NCBI RefSeq assembly: GCF_006874475.1
Contig: NZ_VIRM01000001.1
Location: forward strand, 186,001-250,000
DNA from: Microbispora hainanensis
GTDB taxonomy: Bacteria > Actinomycetota > Actinomycetes > Streptosporangiales > Streptosporangiaceae
Direction of reading: 5' to 3'
Length of the DNA: 64,000 nucleotides
Made by a program: the position numbers and the translations under genes. Every line of letters begins with the position of its first letter. The first letter of the stretch is position 1. The notes under the pieces are model-generated. The model worked only from the letters and a program-made list of their open reading frames with translations. It did not search any database and was not told the DNA's origin. This document shows, in pieces, positions 15,622 through 26,872 of the stretch.

Positions 15622-17340
15622 GTGACCAGGGTTCGTAGGCTGGGCACAACGGCGTTGATCGTTCTGGCGGCTCTGACGTGCACGCCGATGGTCGGTGCCG
15701 CACCCGCGAACGCGGCCGACGCCGAGATCCTCTCCCCCGCGGACGGGGAGGTCGTCAAATCGTCCGGCGCGGTGGCCGTGTCCGCGAAGACGGACTGGTA
15801 CCAGATCAGCATGGCCCTGTACGTCGAGGGACCGTCCGCATCCCGGCAGAAGATCGCTTCGGGTGGCGCGAACCAGACCATCAGCGGAGCCTTCGACCCT
15901 GGCAACGCCCCCAACGGCACGTTCACGGTCAGCCTGTTCGGCGAGGTCACGCACAAGACCTACGCCACCTCGACCTTTGTGCTCAGCCGCCCGCCGGAGG
16001 CTCCCTCCGGGGTCGGGGCGCAGCTCAAGAATCCCTCGACAGTCCTGGTCCGCTGGGCGAAGGGCGCCGAGCCGGATCTCCAGTCGTACGAGATCACCTC
16101 GGTCAAGGCCCGTAAGTCCGGCTCCGTTTCCGCCGACTCCGCCTGCTCCGGTTCGACCTGTCAGACGAGCCTGGCGCTTCCGGCCGGTATGGGCGGGCAG
16201 AAGGTGGACGTCTCCGTCCGCGCGTTCCGTTCGGACGGCACAGGCGGCACCGTCGCCTCTCAGCGCTCCGCCGCCGCGTACGTGATCGTTCCCAAGCCGA
16301 AGGCGTCCCCGAGCCCCTCACCGAAGCCGTCGAAGAAGCCGGGCCAGTCGGCGGCCAAGCCGCCCGCCCAGACTCCGAAGACGCACCGGTCCGCCGCCGT
16401 GCCGAACCCGGAACCGGCACTGCCCAAGGACACCACGCGGCCGAAGGACACCGAGCTCACGCTGCCGGAGGCGAACGGCGGCAGTGACCAGACCGAGCCG
16501 GTGGTCGTCCCTGAGAAGGCCGACGATCCGAAGATGACGGCTCAGTCGTCTTTCCTGCCGCTCGGCGGGCTGAGCTTCGGCGTGTACGTCGCCCTCGCCG
16601 TCGTCCTGCTGCTCACGGGCGCGAACCTGGGCGCCTGGCTGCGGCGCAAGGGCCTGACAAGTGACAGCGCGGGCGGGGGACGATCCGGTGGCCCGGAGCC
16701 GCGGCCGATGACGGGACAGACGGGCGTCTCGCCTGAGGCCGCCATGGTGGCGAGTGGCGCGACCGCGTCCGGCGGCGCCGCCACGGCGAAGGCACGCGGG
16801 AAGGCGCCTCTGCGACGTCCCTCCGTCATCCTGGCCAGGCCGAAGGCCCCCGAGAGTCTCCCGGAGACGGAGGCCGACACCGAGATCCACTTGGACGCCG
16901 TCTCCTCGACGACCGAGGGCACCGGCACCATCCCAGCCGCAGGTGTCGGCGAGGACACGATCCCCGGCGCAAGCGTCGGTGCGGACACCATCCCCGGCGC
17001 AGGTGTGGGGACGGGTTCCTTCCCGGACTCTGGCTCGGATGTCGGAATGGGCACTCACCCCGGCCCTGGCGCAGGCGTCGGCGCGGATGTCGACCCTGGC
17101 GTGGGCATGGACACGGACACGGACATGGACACGGAGACCACGGTGTCCGGTCACGAGCCGGCCACCCCCATCGACCGGCCGGACCAGCAGGAGCCGCAGC
17201 CGGTGATACCGGCGCCGGTGGTGTCCGCGGGTGCGGCGACCAACGGCCAGATGCTGGAAGGACCTCTCCGCCAGCCCGAGCCGGACGTCTGGACGGAGGA
17301 CGACGACAGCCTCTACTCCGGCCGCCGGCGCGATCTCTGA
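15622..17340 (+). CDS. Fibronectin/Ig-like single-pass membrane protein
   Basis: A 572-residue protein. A signal peptide (LGTTALIVLAALTCTPMVGA, then AANAA-type cleavage) is followed by two beta-sandwich domains (about 35-215), the second with fibronectin-III character (PEAPSGVGAQL then VLVRWAKGAEP). A Pro/Lys/Ser linker, one membrane helix near residue 325 and a 230-residue cytoplasmic tail come next. The tail contains three 10-residue IPGAGVGADT-type repeats and an acidic Asp/Thr run. GTG 15622 is preceded by GAAGGGA; ATG 15607 is the alternative. The function is unknown. A link to the neighbouring pilus genes or helicase is only positional. Confidence 0.75.
   Translation: MTRVRRLGTTALIVLAALTCTPMVGAAPANAADAEILSPADGEVVKSSGAVAVSAKTDWYQISMALYVEGPSASRQKIASGGANQTISGAFDPGNAPNGTFTVSLFGEVTHKTYATSTFVLSRPPEAPSGVGAQLKNPSTVLVRWAKGAEPDLQSYEITSVKARKSGSVSADSACSGSTCQTSLALPAGMGGQKVDVSVRAFRSDGTGGTVASQRSAAAYVIVPKPKASPSPSPKPSKKPGQSAAKPPAQTPKTHRSAAVPNPEPALPKDTTRPKDTELTLPEANGGSDQTEPVVVPEKADDPKMTAQSSFLPLGGLSFGVYVALAVVLLLTGANLGAWLRRKGLTSDSAGGGRSGGPEPRPMTGQTGVSPEAAMVASGATASGGAATAKARGKAPLRRPSVILARPKAPESLPETEADTEIHLDAVSSTTEGTGTIPAAGVGEDTIPGASVGADTIPGAGVGTGSFPDSGSDVGMGTHPGPGAGVGADVDPGVGMDTDTDMDTETTVSGHEPATPIDRPDQQEPQPVIPAPVVSAGAATNGQMLEGPLRQPEPDVWTEDDDSLYSGRRRDL
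16931..17020 (+). repeat. Three 30-bp coding repeats
   Basis: Units at 16931-16960, 16961-16990 and 16991-17020 share the tccc.ggcgca.g.gtcgg pattern and encode Gly/Ala/Val decapeptides in the cytoplasmic tail of the membrane protein. Confidence 0.85.
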
Positions 17341-17518
17341 CGGTCGCACAGCTCCGGCACCTCCGCCGCTGATCGCCGGCGGCCGCGCTGGGAGCGCCCA
17401 CACGCCTGCCGGGGGGCGGGCCGCCCCGCGCCCCCGGAGGGCCGGTGCGTGTGCCGAAGGGGCGGCCTGTCTGTGGGGCGGGGCGGTCCGTGGTCTGCCG
17501 TGTTTCTGCGCGCCGGAA

Positions 17519-20065
17519 TCAGGTGGCCAGGAGGATGTCGAGGAGGCGGATCGCTCCGGCCTTGTCGAGCGGCTCGTTGCCGTTGCCGCACTTGGGAGAC
17601 TGGATGCAGGACGGGCAGCCCCGCTCGCATTCGCATGAGGCGATCGCCTCCCGCGTCGCCGTGAGCCAGTCGGACGCCCGGGCGTACCCACGCTCGGCGA
17701 AGCCCGCGCCTCCGTCGTGGCCGTCGTAGACGAAGACGGTGAGCAGGCCGGTGTCGGGGTGGAGCTCGGTGGACACGCCGCCGATGTCCCAGCGGTCGCA
17801 GGTCGCGAAGAGGGGCAGCAGGCCGATCGAGGCGTGCTCGGCCGCGTGCGCCGCCCCGCCGAGATCCACCGCCTGTCCGGGCTTGACGAGGTCGGCGAGC
17901 GCGGGCGTGGGCAGGGTCCACCAGACGGCGCGGGTGCAGAGCGTGCGCGGCGGCAGGTCGAGCGGCTCCTCGCCGAGAACTTCTCCGGTCTGGGTGCGCC
18001 GCTTGAGATACGAGACGACCTGGCGGGTGACCTCCACCGAGCCGAAGTGCAGGGTGCCGGGCCCGAAGGGCCGCGAACGCAGCGACTCCATCACCCGGAT
18101 GTCGGTGACGTCCCGCGCGAAGGTCGTGTAGTCCGGGTCGGCGGAGGTGACCAGGGCGACCCCCGCGTCCAGATCGAGCACGTCGACCACGAACGTCTCG
18201 CTCTGATGGAGGTAGACGGCTCCGGCATGGACCATGGTGTGCGCCGACGGCTCGTCGACCGTGCCCAGCAGGCGGCCGGTGGACGCCTCCACGACCTGCA
18301 CGGGAGCGCCGCCCGAGCCGCGGATGTCCGCCAGATCGGCGGCGTGATCCCGGCTCGTCCAGAACCACCCCGTGGGGCGCCTGCGCAGCAGTCCCTGCTC
18401 CACGAGGTCGTCGAGCACGCCCCGCGCCGCCGGGCCGAAGGTCGTCAGGTCGTCCTCCGTGAGCGGGATCTCCGCGGCGGCCGCGCACAGGTGAGGCGCC
18501 AGCACGTACGGATTGTCGGGATCGAGGACGATGGCCTCCACAGGCTGTCCGAACACCGCCTCGGGGTGATGGACGATGTAGGTGTCGAGCGGGTCGTCAC
18601 GCGCGATCAGTACGGCCAGGGCGTCCTGGCCCGCACGACCGGCCCGGCCCGCCTGCTGCCACAAGGATGCGCGGGTGCCGGGCCATCCGGCGATGAGGAC
18701 CGCGTCGAGCCCTGAGACGTCGACGCCGAGTTCGAGCGCGTTGGTGGTGGCCAGGCCGGTCAGCTCGCCCGAGCGCAGGGCTTTTTCGAGCACGCGCCGG
18801 TCGTCGGCCAGGTAGCCCGCCCGGTAGGCCGCCACCCGGTCGGCCAGCCGCCCTCTGTGGTCCGTCCCGCGCCCCACGCCGGTCTCATCCGCTTCTTCGG
18901 TCCCGGCGAGCTGGGAGATCGTGGTGGCGTGGGAGGTCTCGGCGGCCCCGCCCGCGTCGCGCATCGCCCCGCCCGCGCCTGGAGCGTCGCCGAAGGGCCC
19001 GCCTGCGTCGCCTACCTCTCCCGGCAGGCCCTCCCCGTACTCCCCGTACGGCGCGGGCTCGGCGTCGAGGAGGGCCTCGACCTCCTCGAGCGTCCGGCGG
19101 GCGGTGAGGGCCACGGCCTCGGCGGCGCGGCGGGAGCGGACGAACGCGAGGGTGCGGACGTCCTCGATCACGAGGTCCGCCAGGAGATCGGCCGCCTCGG
19201 CCGTGGCCGTACGGCGGACGGGGGCGCCGCTTTCCCCGCGTAAATCGGTCAGAGGCGGCTCCCACAGGGCGAAGGTGGTCGAACCCCGGGGAGAGGCGTC
19301 CGTGGTCACCTCGGCCATCTCAAGCCCGGTGAGGCGCATTCCCGCGGCGGCGGGGTCGCTCGCGGTGGCCGACGCCAGCAGGAACACGGGGGAGGAGCCG
19401 TATCTGCCGGCGACCCGGCGCAGCCGGCGCAGGATCTGGGCGACGTGGGAGCCGAAGACGCCCCGATAGCCGTGGCACTCGTCCACGACCACCAGCCGTA
19501 GCCGCCGCCAGAACGACGACCAGGACGAGTGCCTGGGCAGAATCGACCTGTGCAGCATGTCCGGGTTGGTCAGCACGTAGTTGGCGTTCTGGCGGACCCA
19601 CCGGCGTTCCTCGGGCGGCGTGTCGCCGTCGTACGTCGCCGCGCGCACCTGCGTCAGCCGCAGCTTGCGCAGGGCCCTGAGCTGGTCGGCGGCGAGCGCC
19701 TTGGTCGGGGTGAGATAAAGCACGGTGCCACCGGCGAAGATCTCCGCGACGGCCGGCACCAGGTAGGCCAGCGATTTTCCGGACGCGGTTCCTGTGGCAA
19801 TGATCACGTTTTGGCCACGTTTAACCAGCTCGGCGGCTATAAGCTGGTGCTCCCACAAGCCAGAGACACCTTGCAGGCGAAGGCGCGAGACCAGCAGCTC
19901 AGGAGCCCATTCCGGCCATCTCGCCTCACCTGCCTGACGTGCTGGAACATGCTCCACATGAGTCACGCGTCCCCGGCGTGCGGGAACCGCGAGCAGACGG
20001 GTGAGAAGGTCGCCTGTTCGGGCAGAGGACGAAGAAGTCGGAGTCACTGGTTTCCAGTTTGGCAT
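17519..20065 (-). CDS. DEAH/DECH-box helicase with DUF1998 (SftH/MrfA clade)
   Basis: An 848-residue superfamily II helicase. Walker A is GTASGKS (92-98), Walker B is VVVDECHG with DECH at 195-198, motif III is ASAT (231-234), and motif VI is QQAGRAGRAGQ (470-480). The C-terminal DUF1998 domain ends with four cysteines in CECERGCPSCIQSPKC (last 40 residues), a zinc site in the MrfA family. M. smegmatis SftH is a 3'-to-5' DNA translocase of this clade, and B. subtilis MrfA repairs mitomycin damage. A Gly/Ala/acidic insert of about 70 residues (335-405) splits the second RecA domain. ATG 20065 was chosen; longer in-frame starts up to 20254 lack support. Confidence 0.9.
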   Translation of the reverse strand: MPNWKPVTPTSSSSARTGDLLTRLLAVPARRGRVTHVEHVPARQAGEARWPEWAPELLVSRLRLQGVSGLWEHQLIAAELVKRGQNVIIATGTASGKSLAYLVPAVAEIFAGGTVLYLTPTKALAADQLRALRKLRLTQVRAATYDGDTPPEERRWVRQNANYVLTNPDMLHRSILPRHSSWSSFWRRLRLVVVDECHGYRGVFGSHVAQILRRLRRVAGRYGSSPVFLLASATASDPAAAGMRLTGLEMAEVTTDASPRGSTTFALWEPPLTDLRGESGAPVRRTATAEAADLLADLVIEDVRTLAFVRSRRAAEAVALTARRTLEEVEALLDAEPAPYGEYGEGLPGEVGDAGGPFGDAPGAGGAMRDAGGAAETSHATTISQLAGTEEADETGVGRGTDHRGRLADRVAAYRAGYLADDRRVLEKALRSGELTGLATTNALELGVDVSGLDAVLIAGWPGTRASLWQQAGRAGRAGQDALAVLIARDDPLDTYIVHHPEAVFGQPVEAIVLDPDNPYVLAPHLCAAAAEIPLTEDDLTTFGPAARGVLDDLVEQGLLRRRPTGWFWTSRDHAADLADIRGSGGAPVQVVEASTGRLLGTVDEPSAHTMVHAGAVYLHQSETFVVDVLDLDAGVALVTSADPDYTTFARDVTDIRVMESLRSRPFGPGTLHFGSVEVTRQVVSYLKRRTQTGEVLGEEPLDLPPRTLCTRAVWWTLPTPALADLVKPGQAVDLGGAAHAAEHASIGLLPLFATCDRWDIGGVSTELHPDTGLLTVFVYDGHDGGAGFAERGYARASDWLTATREAIASCECERGCPSCIQSPKCGNGNEPLDKAGAIRLLDILLAT

Positions 20066-20210
20066 CTGCGGGGAGAGTCGCCCGGAGTCGTGATTTCGTA
20101 TAGACACGGAGTCGTAGCGTGGTTGAATGCCGCGCATCGGGTCGTGCCTCTGGACTACCAGGATGCATGACCTGTCACGAGACCTACGCAAGTAAGGCGC
20201 TGGAGGATCT

Positions 20211-20561
20211 GTGGATCTGAAGTTGGACCACCATTCCGAGGACAATCTCACCATCGTCGATGTCGAGGGTGAGATCGACGTCTACACCGCGCCCAGACTG
20301 CGTGAGCTGCTGATCGACCTGGTCAACAAGGGCAACTTCCACCTGCTCGTGAACATGGAGAAGGTGGACTTCCTCGACTCGACTGGTCTTGGCGTGCTGG
20401 TCGGCGGCCTCAAGCGGGTGCGGGCGCACGACGGCTCCCTGGAGCTCGTCTGCACGCAGGAGCGCATCCTGAAGATCTTCCGCATCACCGGCTTGACGAA
20501 GGTCTTCGGGATCTACGCCTCGGTCGAGGAGGCCAAGGAAGCCCACGGCCGGGACAAGTGA
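20211..20561 (+). CDS. bldG: Anti-sigma factor antagonist BldG
   Basis: A 116-residue STAS-domain protein matching BldG of Streptomyces. Serine 57, in [10 protein letters not shown], is the position phosphorylated in BldG. The unphosphorylated form binds anti-sigma factors and frees sigma factors for development and stress responses. GTG 20211 has GGAGG just upstream. The partner kinase-like gene follows after 19 bp and a strong terminator closes the pair. The divergent neighbour is the helicase gene, as in Streptomyces to my knowledge. Confidence 0.93.
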   Translation: MDLKLDHHSEDNLTIVDVEGEIDVYTAPRLRELLIDLVNKGNFHLLVNMEKVDFLDSTGLGVLVGGLKRVRAHDGSLELVCTQERILKIFRITGLTKVFGIYASVEEAKEAHGRDK

Positions 20562-20580
20562 CGGCCGAGGACTCAGCAAC

Positions 20581-21009
20581 ATGGCCACCGTCGAGCTGAC
20601 GTTCAGCGCTCTGCCCGCCCACGTGCGTACGGCCCGTTTGGTCGCCACGGCCATCGCCCGGCGCACCGGAGTGGCCGAGGCGATCCTGGACGAGGTGCGG
20701 CTCGCCGTCGGAGAGGCGTGCTCGCGGGCTGTGGAGGCACACCGCCTCCACTGCCCGGGGGAGCCGGTACGCATCGAGTTACGCGATGACGCGGGGCGCT
20801 TCGAGGTGACGGTCACGGACGCCGCCCCCAGCGAGGACGTGACGCCCCAGGTGCTGGAGGCGAACGGGAGCCTCATGCCCGAGATCGACAATCTGGGCAT
20901 CGCGGTCATCGCGGGACTGGCCGACGACGTCGAGGTGCTCCCCGGGCCGAAGGGCATGCGCATCCGCATGAGCTGGCCCGCGTCGTCCCCCGGCATCGCC
21001 GCCCTCTGA
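20581..21009 (+). CDS. RsbW-like anti-sigma factor co-encoded with BldG
   Basis: A 142-residue ATP-binding protein of the HATPase_c_2/RsbW type, like the gene after bldG in S. coelicolor. The N box reads EACSRAVEAH where the usual motif has Asn (ExxxNAxxH). Here Arg replaces the Mg-ligand Asn, so kinase activity may be weak or absent. The G1 region is VTDAAPSED and the G2 region is NLGIAVIAGLAD. It would bind sigma factors and be sequestered by BldG. Confidence 0.82.
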   Translation: MATVELTFSALPAHVRTARLVATAIARRTGVAEAILDEVRLAVGEACSRAVEAHRLHCPGEPVRIELRDDAGRFEVTVTDAAPSEDVTPQVLEANGSLMPEIDNLGIAVIAGLADDVEVLPGPKGMRIRMSWPASSPGIAAL

Positions 21010-21126
21010 CCGGCGAAAGCCTGCGACGACCGGCGAAACCGCCAACCCTCCGAGGGCATCCGAGGATGGCTCTCACGCACCTCGAAGACCCGCTGAGACG
21101 GGCCTTCGAGGCGAAAGCCTTCGAGC

Positions 21127-21166
21127 AGATCGAGTGTCGCCCCCCGGCGTGACACTCGATCTTTTG
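21127..21166 (+). terminator. Terminator of the bldG operon
   Basis: A perfect 12-bp stem (21127-21138 with 21151-21162) with a C-rich loop (six consecutive Cs) is followed by TTTT. Confidence 0.85.
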
Positions 21167-21500
21167 CTATGTCCGGCCCTGTTTCGGACGGACCGAAACC
21201 ATGCGCAAGGGAGTGCCGTAACCAAGGCGACCATCGCCGCCGCATCCCTGACTCCGCTGGTCAAAGCCCCTTCATAGCGGTGCAAATGTTCGGGCATTAC
21301 TGGACGCCGTTTCGATTACGAGGCGCGAGGGCCTTCATATCCGTGGCATCGCTGCGTAGACTCCCGGCACCGGCCAAGGTATTGCGGATGCAACCGGAAG
21401 CGGCACTTGCCAACCCGCCCGGAAGCGCCGCACGGCCAGTGGGTTCGTTCAGCGTCGCCCGGGCAGGAGGACCGAAACCCCGTCTGGCCGAGGAGGACGG
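21167..21500. other. hppA upstream region
   Basis: About 330 bp without a supported gene. It must carry the hppA promoter and 5' leader. AGGAGGA lies 3 bp before the hppA ATG. No recognised riboswitch was seen. Confidence 0.5.
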
Positions 21501-23834
<2,334 letters not shown>

Positions 23835-23853
23835 CGCGGCATCCATCCGGCTC

Positions 23854-23886
23854 GAAGGTCCCTCGCTCCTGGAGCGGGGGACCTTC
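23854..23886 (+). terminator. Terminator of hppA
   Basis: A 15-bp stem (23854-23868 with 23872-23886, one G-T wobble) with a 3-nt loop lies 19 bp past the stop. There is no T-run. Confidence 0.75.
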
Positions 23887-23890
23887 TCCA

Positions 23891-23896
23891 TACACT
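23891..23896 (+). promoter_or_regulatory. -10 element of a leaderless promoter
   Basis: TACACT lies 8 nt before ATG 23905, immediately after the hppA terminator. Confidence 0.5.
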
Positions 23897-23904
23897 GAGC
23901 ACTT

Positions 23905-24006
23905 ATGGACAAGCCGAACGGGGGCAGGACGCTGGCGCTGATCCTGCTGACCATGGCCGTGATGATGGCCGTGATCGTGGGCCTCGCCGTGTGGGCCATG
24001 CCGTGA
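23905..24006 (+). CDS. 33-residue single-pass membrane peptide
   Basis: The peptide begins MDKPNGGRTLALILLTMAVM, continues with a second hydrophobic half and ends AVWAMP. One helix spans residues 9-31 with a short basic cytoplasmic start. I do not recognise the family. Its stop overlaps the sixA start in a GTGA arrangement, the classic sign of translational coupling. A leaderless -10 element precedes it, with no room for another gene after the hppA terminator. This makes a real gene likely despite its size. Confidence 0.6.
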   Translation: MDKPNGGRTLALILLTMAVMMAVIVGLAVWAMP

Positions 24007-24467
24007 GCGCCCGGACGCTCGTCGTGGTCAGGCACGCCAACGCGGGCCAGGTGCCCGGCCTCCTGGACACCGAACGTCCGCTCACCCCGGGCGGTGAGCG
24101 CGACGCCCGCGCGGCCGGGGAGGAGATCAGGCGCCTCGCTCCGGAGCTCGTCCTGTGCTCGCCGTCGGTGCGCACCCGCAGGACCGCCGAACTGCTCGGC
24201 CTCGACGCTCCCGTCGAGATCGAACGCGACATCTACGAGGCGTACCCCGACGACCTCCTCGGCGTGCTGCGCCGTACGGACGACGAGATCGCGTCGGTCG
24301 TGCTCGTCGGTCACAACCCGGGCGTGCACGAGCTCGTCGTCGCGCTGACCGACGCACGGCTCGACGGCTTCCCGCCCTGCGCGTACGCCGTGATCGAGCT
24401 GGACGTGCCGTCATGGGAGGAGCTCGCCCCCGGCAGCGGACGGCTGGAGCAGATGAGCCGCCCCTGA
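24003..24467 (+). CDS. sixA: SixA-type phosphohistidine phosphatase
   Basis: A 154-residue histidine-phosphatase-superfamily protein. The catalytic RHA motif is VVRHAN (residues 8-13), the second Arg lies in SPSVRTRRTAE, and the second His is in VLVGHNPG. The short length without an insertion fits SixA, which removes phosphate from phospho-His of transfer domains or, in E. coli, PTS proteins. GTG 24003 overlaps the stop of the small membrane peptide gene. Other small histidine phosphatases cannot be excluded. Confidence 0.85.
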   Translation: MSARTLVVVRHANAGQVPGLLDTERPLTPGGERDARAAGEEIRRLAPELVLCSPSVRTRRTAELLGLDAPVEIERDIYEAYPDDLLGVLRRTDDEIASVVLVGHNPGVHELVVALTDARLDGFPPCAYAVIELDVPSWEELAPGSGRLEQMSRP

Positions 24468-24518
24468 TTGCCGCGCGGCACGGCGGGTAGAAACACCCGC
24501 CTGCCGCTCAGGAACGTT

Positions 24519-26600
24519 GTGCTCGCCAGGGCGCCGAGGCTGGAGGATCCACGCCTCGCGCTCGGCTTCGGCCTGACCGGGGCCGCCTGCCTGGTGATCC
24601 CGCTGCTGGCCGGCATGCTCGTCGGGCACCCCGCGGGCGGCGCGACGGTCGGCCTCGGCGCATGGCTGGTCGCGGGGCGGGCCATCGTGGACCCCGCGGG
24701 TGTGCGCACGCCCTACCTGCTCGGCGTCGTGCTGTCGGTCGGCGTGGGGACGTCGCTGGGGATCCTGCTGTCGGGCAGCAGCTGGGCCATGGTCCTGGTC
24801 GCCTCGGCCCTGGCCGGGCTGGGCGGCCTGGTGCGCCCGATCGGCGTCACCCCGGCGCTCACGCTGCTGCTGACCGCCGCCAACCCGCTGCCGCTCGATC
24901 CCGCGCCGCACACCGGCCTGCAACTGCTCGGCGGCCTGCTGGCGGCCGTCCTGCTCACCCTGCCCTGGCCGTGGCGGCGCACCCGTCCGGTCGTCACCAT
25001 GCTGAGCGAGGCGGCCGACACCCTGGCCGCGCTGGCCGAGGCCGTGGCCGACCCCGCGGTCGGTCAGGACGAGTGGGACGAGCGCCGCAGGAAGGCCGCC
25101 GCCGCGATCGCAGAGGTCCGCGTGGCCCGGGCCCGCCGCCTGCGGGGGGAGCGGTCGCGGGCGGCCGAGGAGGTCGCGCTCGCGTTGCGCCGGGTGTTCC
25201 ACGAGATCATCGCGTTGCGCGGGCTGTGCGGCACGCTGGCCCGGCGCGCGCCCGGCGCGGCGGACGAGGCGGGGATCTGCGACCTCGTGGATTCGCTGTC
25301 CGCGGCCCTGCGCGGCTATCTGGCCGAGTGCCCGCCCGAGCACGTGCCGATCGTGGACTTCGGCGACCGGGTCGACCGGCTGCGCGACCGGGCCGCGGGC
25401 GGCAGGCGCGAGATGGTCGTGCTCGTCCTCCTCCGGCAGATCGCGCACAGCGCCGGGCGGATCCGGGAGGCGCTCGACGGCTCCGTGGAGGCGGCCCGCC
25501 GCCTGTGCGCGCCCGGCCTCGATCTGGCCACGCTGGCGGTCTCCCCGTCGCTCGCCTTCGACGACCCGCGGGTGCGGCACGCCCTGCGGGTCGTGCTCGG
25601 CACCGCCTTCGCCTCGATCGTCATCGTGCTGTTCAAGCCCGCGTACCCGCACTGGCTGGTGATCGCGGTGCTGGTCACCATCCAGCCGACGTACGGCGAG
25701 ACGCGGGCCAAGGTGTGGGCGCGGGTGGGCGGCAGCACGGCCGGCGGCCTGGTCTCGGCCGGCATCCTCCACATCGCGCCGGGCCACTGGACGCTCGTCG
25801 CGCTGATCGGGGTGTCGGCCGCGCTGGCGTTCGGCCTGGCCCCGACGCACCAGGCCTACTGGGCGACGTTCATGACGATGTGCGTGCTGCTGCTGCTCGA
25901 CTTCCAGAGGCCGCAGACCGCGGGGATCGCCGAGTCGCGGGTCGTCCTGACCATCCTCGGCGGTGTCATCGCCATCGCGTGCACGCGGCTGCTGTGGCCG
26001 CGAGGGGAGACTGAACGGCTGGCCGAGCGGGTCGGCCGGATGCTCGACTCGCACGCGGCGGCCGCCCGGGCGCTGGCGCAGATGGCCAGGGGCAAGGCGG
26101 GCGTCGAGCGGGCCGACGAGCGGATCAGGAAGGCCGCGGTGGACGCCGACATGGTCACGGGAGCGCTCGGCTACATCGCCAAGGAGCCCGGCGGCACGGC
26201 CCCCGAGGCGGTCGAGGAGGCCCTGGAGGCCGCCCAGCGGGTGCGCGACGACCTGCTGACGCTGATCTCGGTGCTCCGCGACGAGCCCACCGGCGCCGGG
26301 CCGGTGCCCGACGTCCTGGACGCCGTGGCCGTCCACCTGCGGGGCGCCGCGCAGGCCGTGTGCGGGCGGGAGCCGTACGAGCCGGCCGGGGAGGTGAGCC
26401 GGGGGCTCGCGGACGACGCCGTGTGGGTCGGCGCCCAGGCCGAGCGCCGGCTCACCGAACTGGAGGCGGACGACGCCGAGCCCGGCTCGGGGCGGGCGCT
26501 GCTGCGCACCGCCGCCGTCGACCAGGCGCTGCGTTCGCTGGGCGCCGACGCCGTACGGCTCTGTGCGGCGGTGTCCGGCGCGTTCGCGACCAGGCCCTGA
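24519..26600 (+). CDS. FUSC-family membrane protein (aromatic-acid exporter-like)
   Basis: A 693-residue protein with two six-helix-like membrane blocks (about residues 10-150 and 360-500). Each is followed by a long helical cytoplasmic region, the duplicated layout of FUSC/YccS/AaeB-type proteins. Hallmarks are GGATVGLGAWLVAGRAI in the first block and HWLVIAVLVTIQPTYGETRA in the second. AaeB exports aromatic carboxylates; the substrate here is unknown. GTG 24519 has AGGA at good distance. It follows sixA by about 50 bp. Confidence 0.82.
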   Translation: MLARAPRLEDPRLALGFGLTGAACLVIPLLAGMLVGHPAGGATVGLGAWLVAGRAIVDPAGVRTPYLLGVVLSVGVGTSLGILLSGSSWAMVLVASALAGLGGLVRPIGVTPALTLLLTAANPLPLDPAPHTGLQLLGGLLAAVLLTLPWPWRRTRPVVTMLSEAADTLAALAEAVADPAVGQDEWDERRRKAAAAIAEVRVARARRLRGERSRAAEEVALALRRVFHEIIALRGLCGTLARRAPGAADEAGICDLVDSLSAALRGYLAECPPEHVPIVDFGDRVDRLRDRAAGGRREMVVLVLLRQIAHSAGRIREALDGSVEAARRLCAPGLDLATLAVSPSLAFDDPRVRHALRVVLGTAFASIVIVLFKPAYPHWLVIAVLVTIQPTYGETRAKVWARVGGSTAGGLVSAGILHIAPGHWTLVALIGVSAALAFGLAPTHQAYWATFMTMCVLLLLDFQRPQTAGIAESRVVLTILGGVIAIACTRLLWPRGETERLAERVGRMLDSHAAAARALAQMARGKAGVERADERIRKAAVDADMVTGALGYIAKEPGGTAPEAVEEALEAAQRVRDDLLTLISVLRDEPTGAGPVPDVLDAVAVHLRGAAQAVCGREPYEPAGEVSRGLADDAVWVGAQAERRLTELEADDAEPGSGRALLRTAAVDQALRSLGADAVRLCAAVSGAFATRP

Positions 26601-26872
26601 GCCTGAGACTGAGACAACGATATGAGCGGTGGAGTTGCGGTCCGGTGATCGGCGTGCCCGGCTGAGTAGGTGTCCGGTTGGGGATCTGCTGATGGACGTC
26701 AACTACGCCGACAAGAGCAAGGACTTGGGGAGCTGATCCCCAAGCGCCGGGCCATGACCCAGCCCTGAGCTGAACTCCGGGTGCCATGGCACTCGGTGGC
26801 TTTGCTCGTTGCAATAGGACCTACAGGGGTCGGCCGACGGCTCGGTATCGGAGGGCGACTTGGGATCATGGT
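26601..26872. other. Intergenic region at the left edge of the accessory block
   Basis: 270 bp between the convergent FUSC and MFS genes. A terminator hairpin is the only clear element. An in-frame stretch around 26690-26735 looks like coding debris but matches nothing I recognise. Confidence 0.4.
26724..26744. terminator. Hairpin between convergent genes
   Basis: A perfect 8-bp stem cttgggga/tccccaag with a 5-nt loop lies between the FUSC and MFS stops. Confidence 0.55.
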
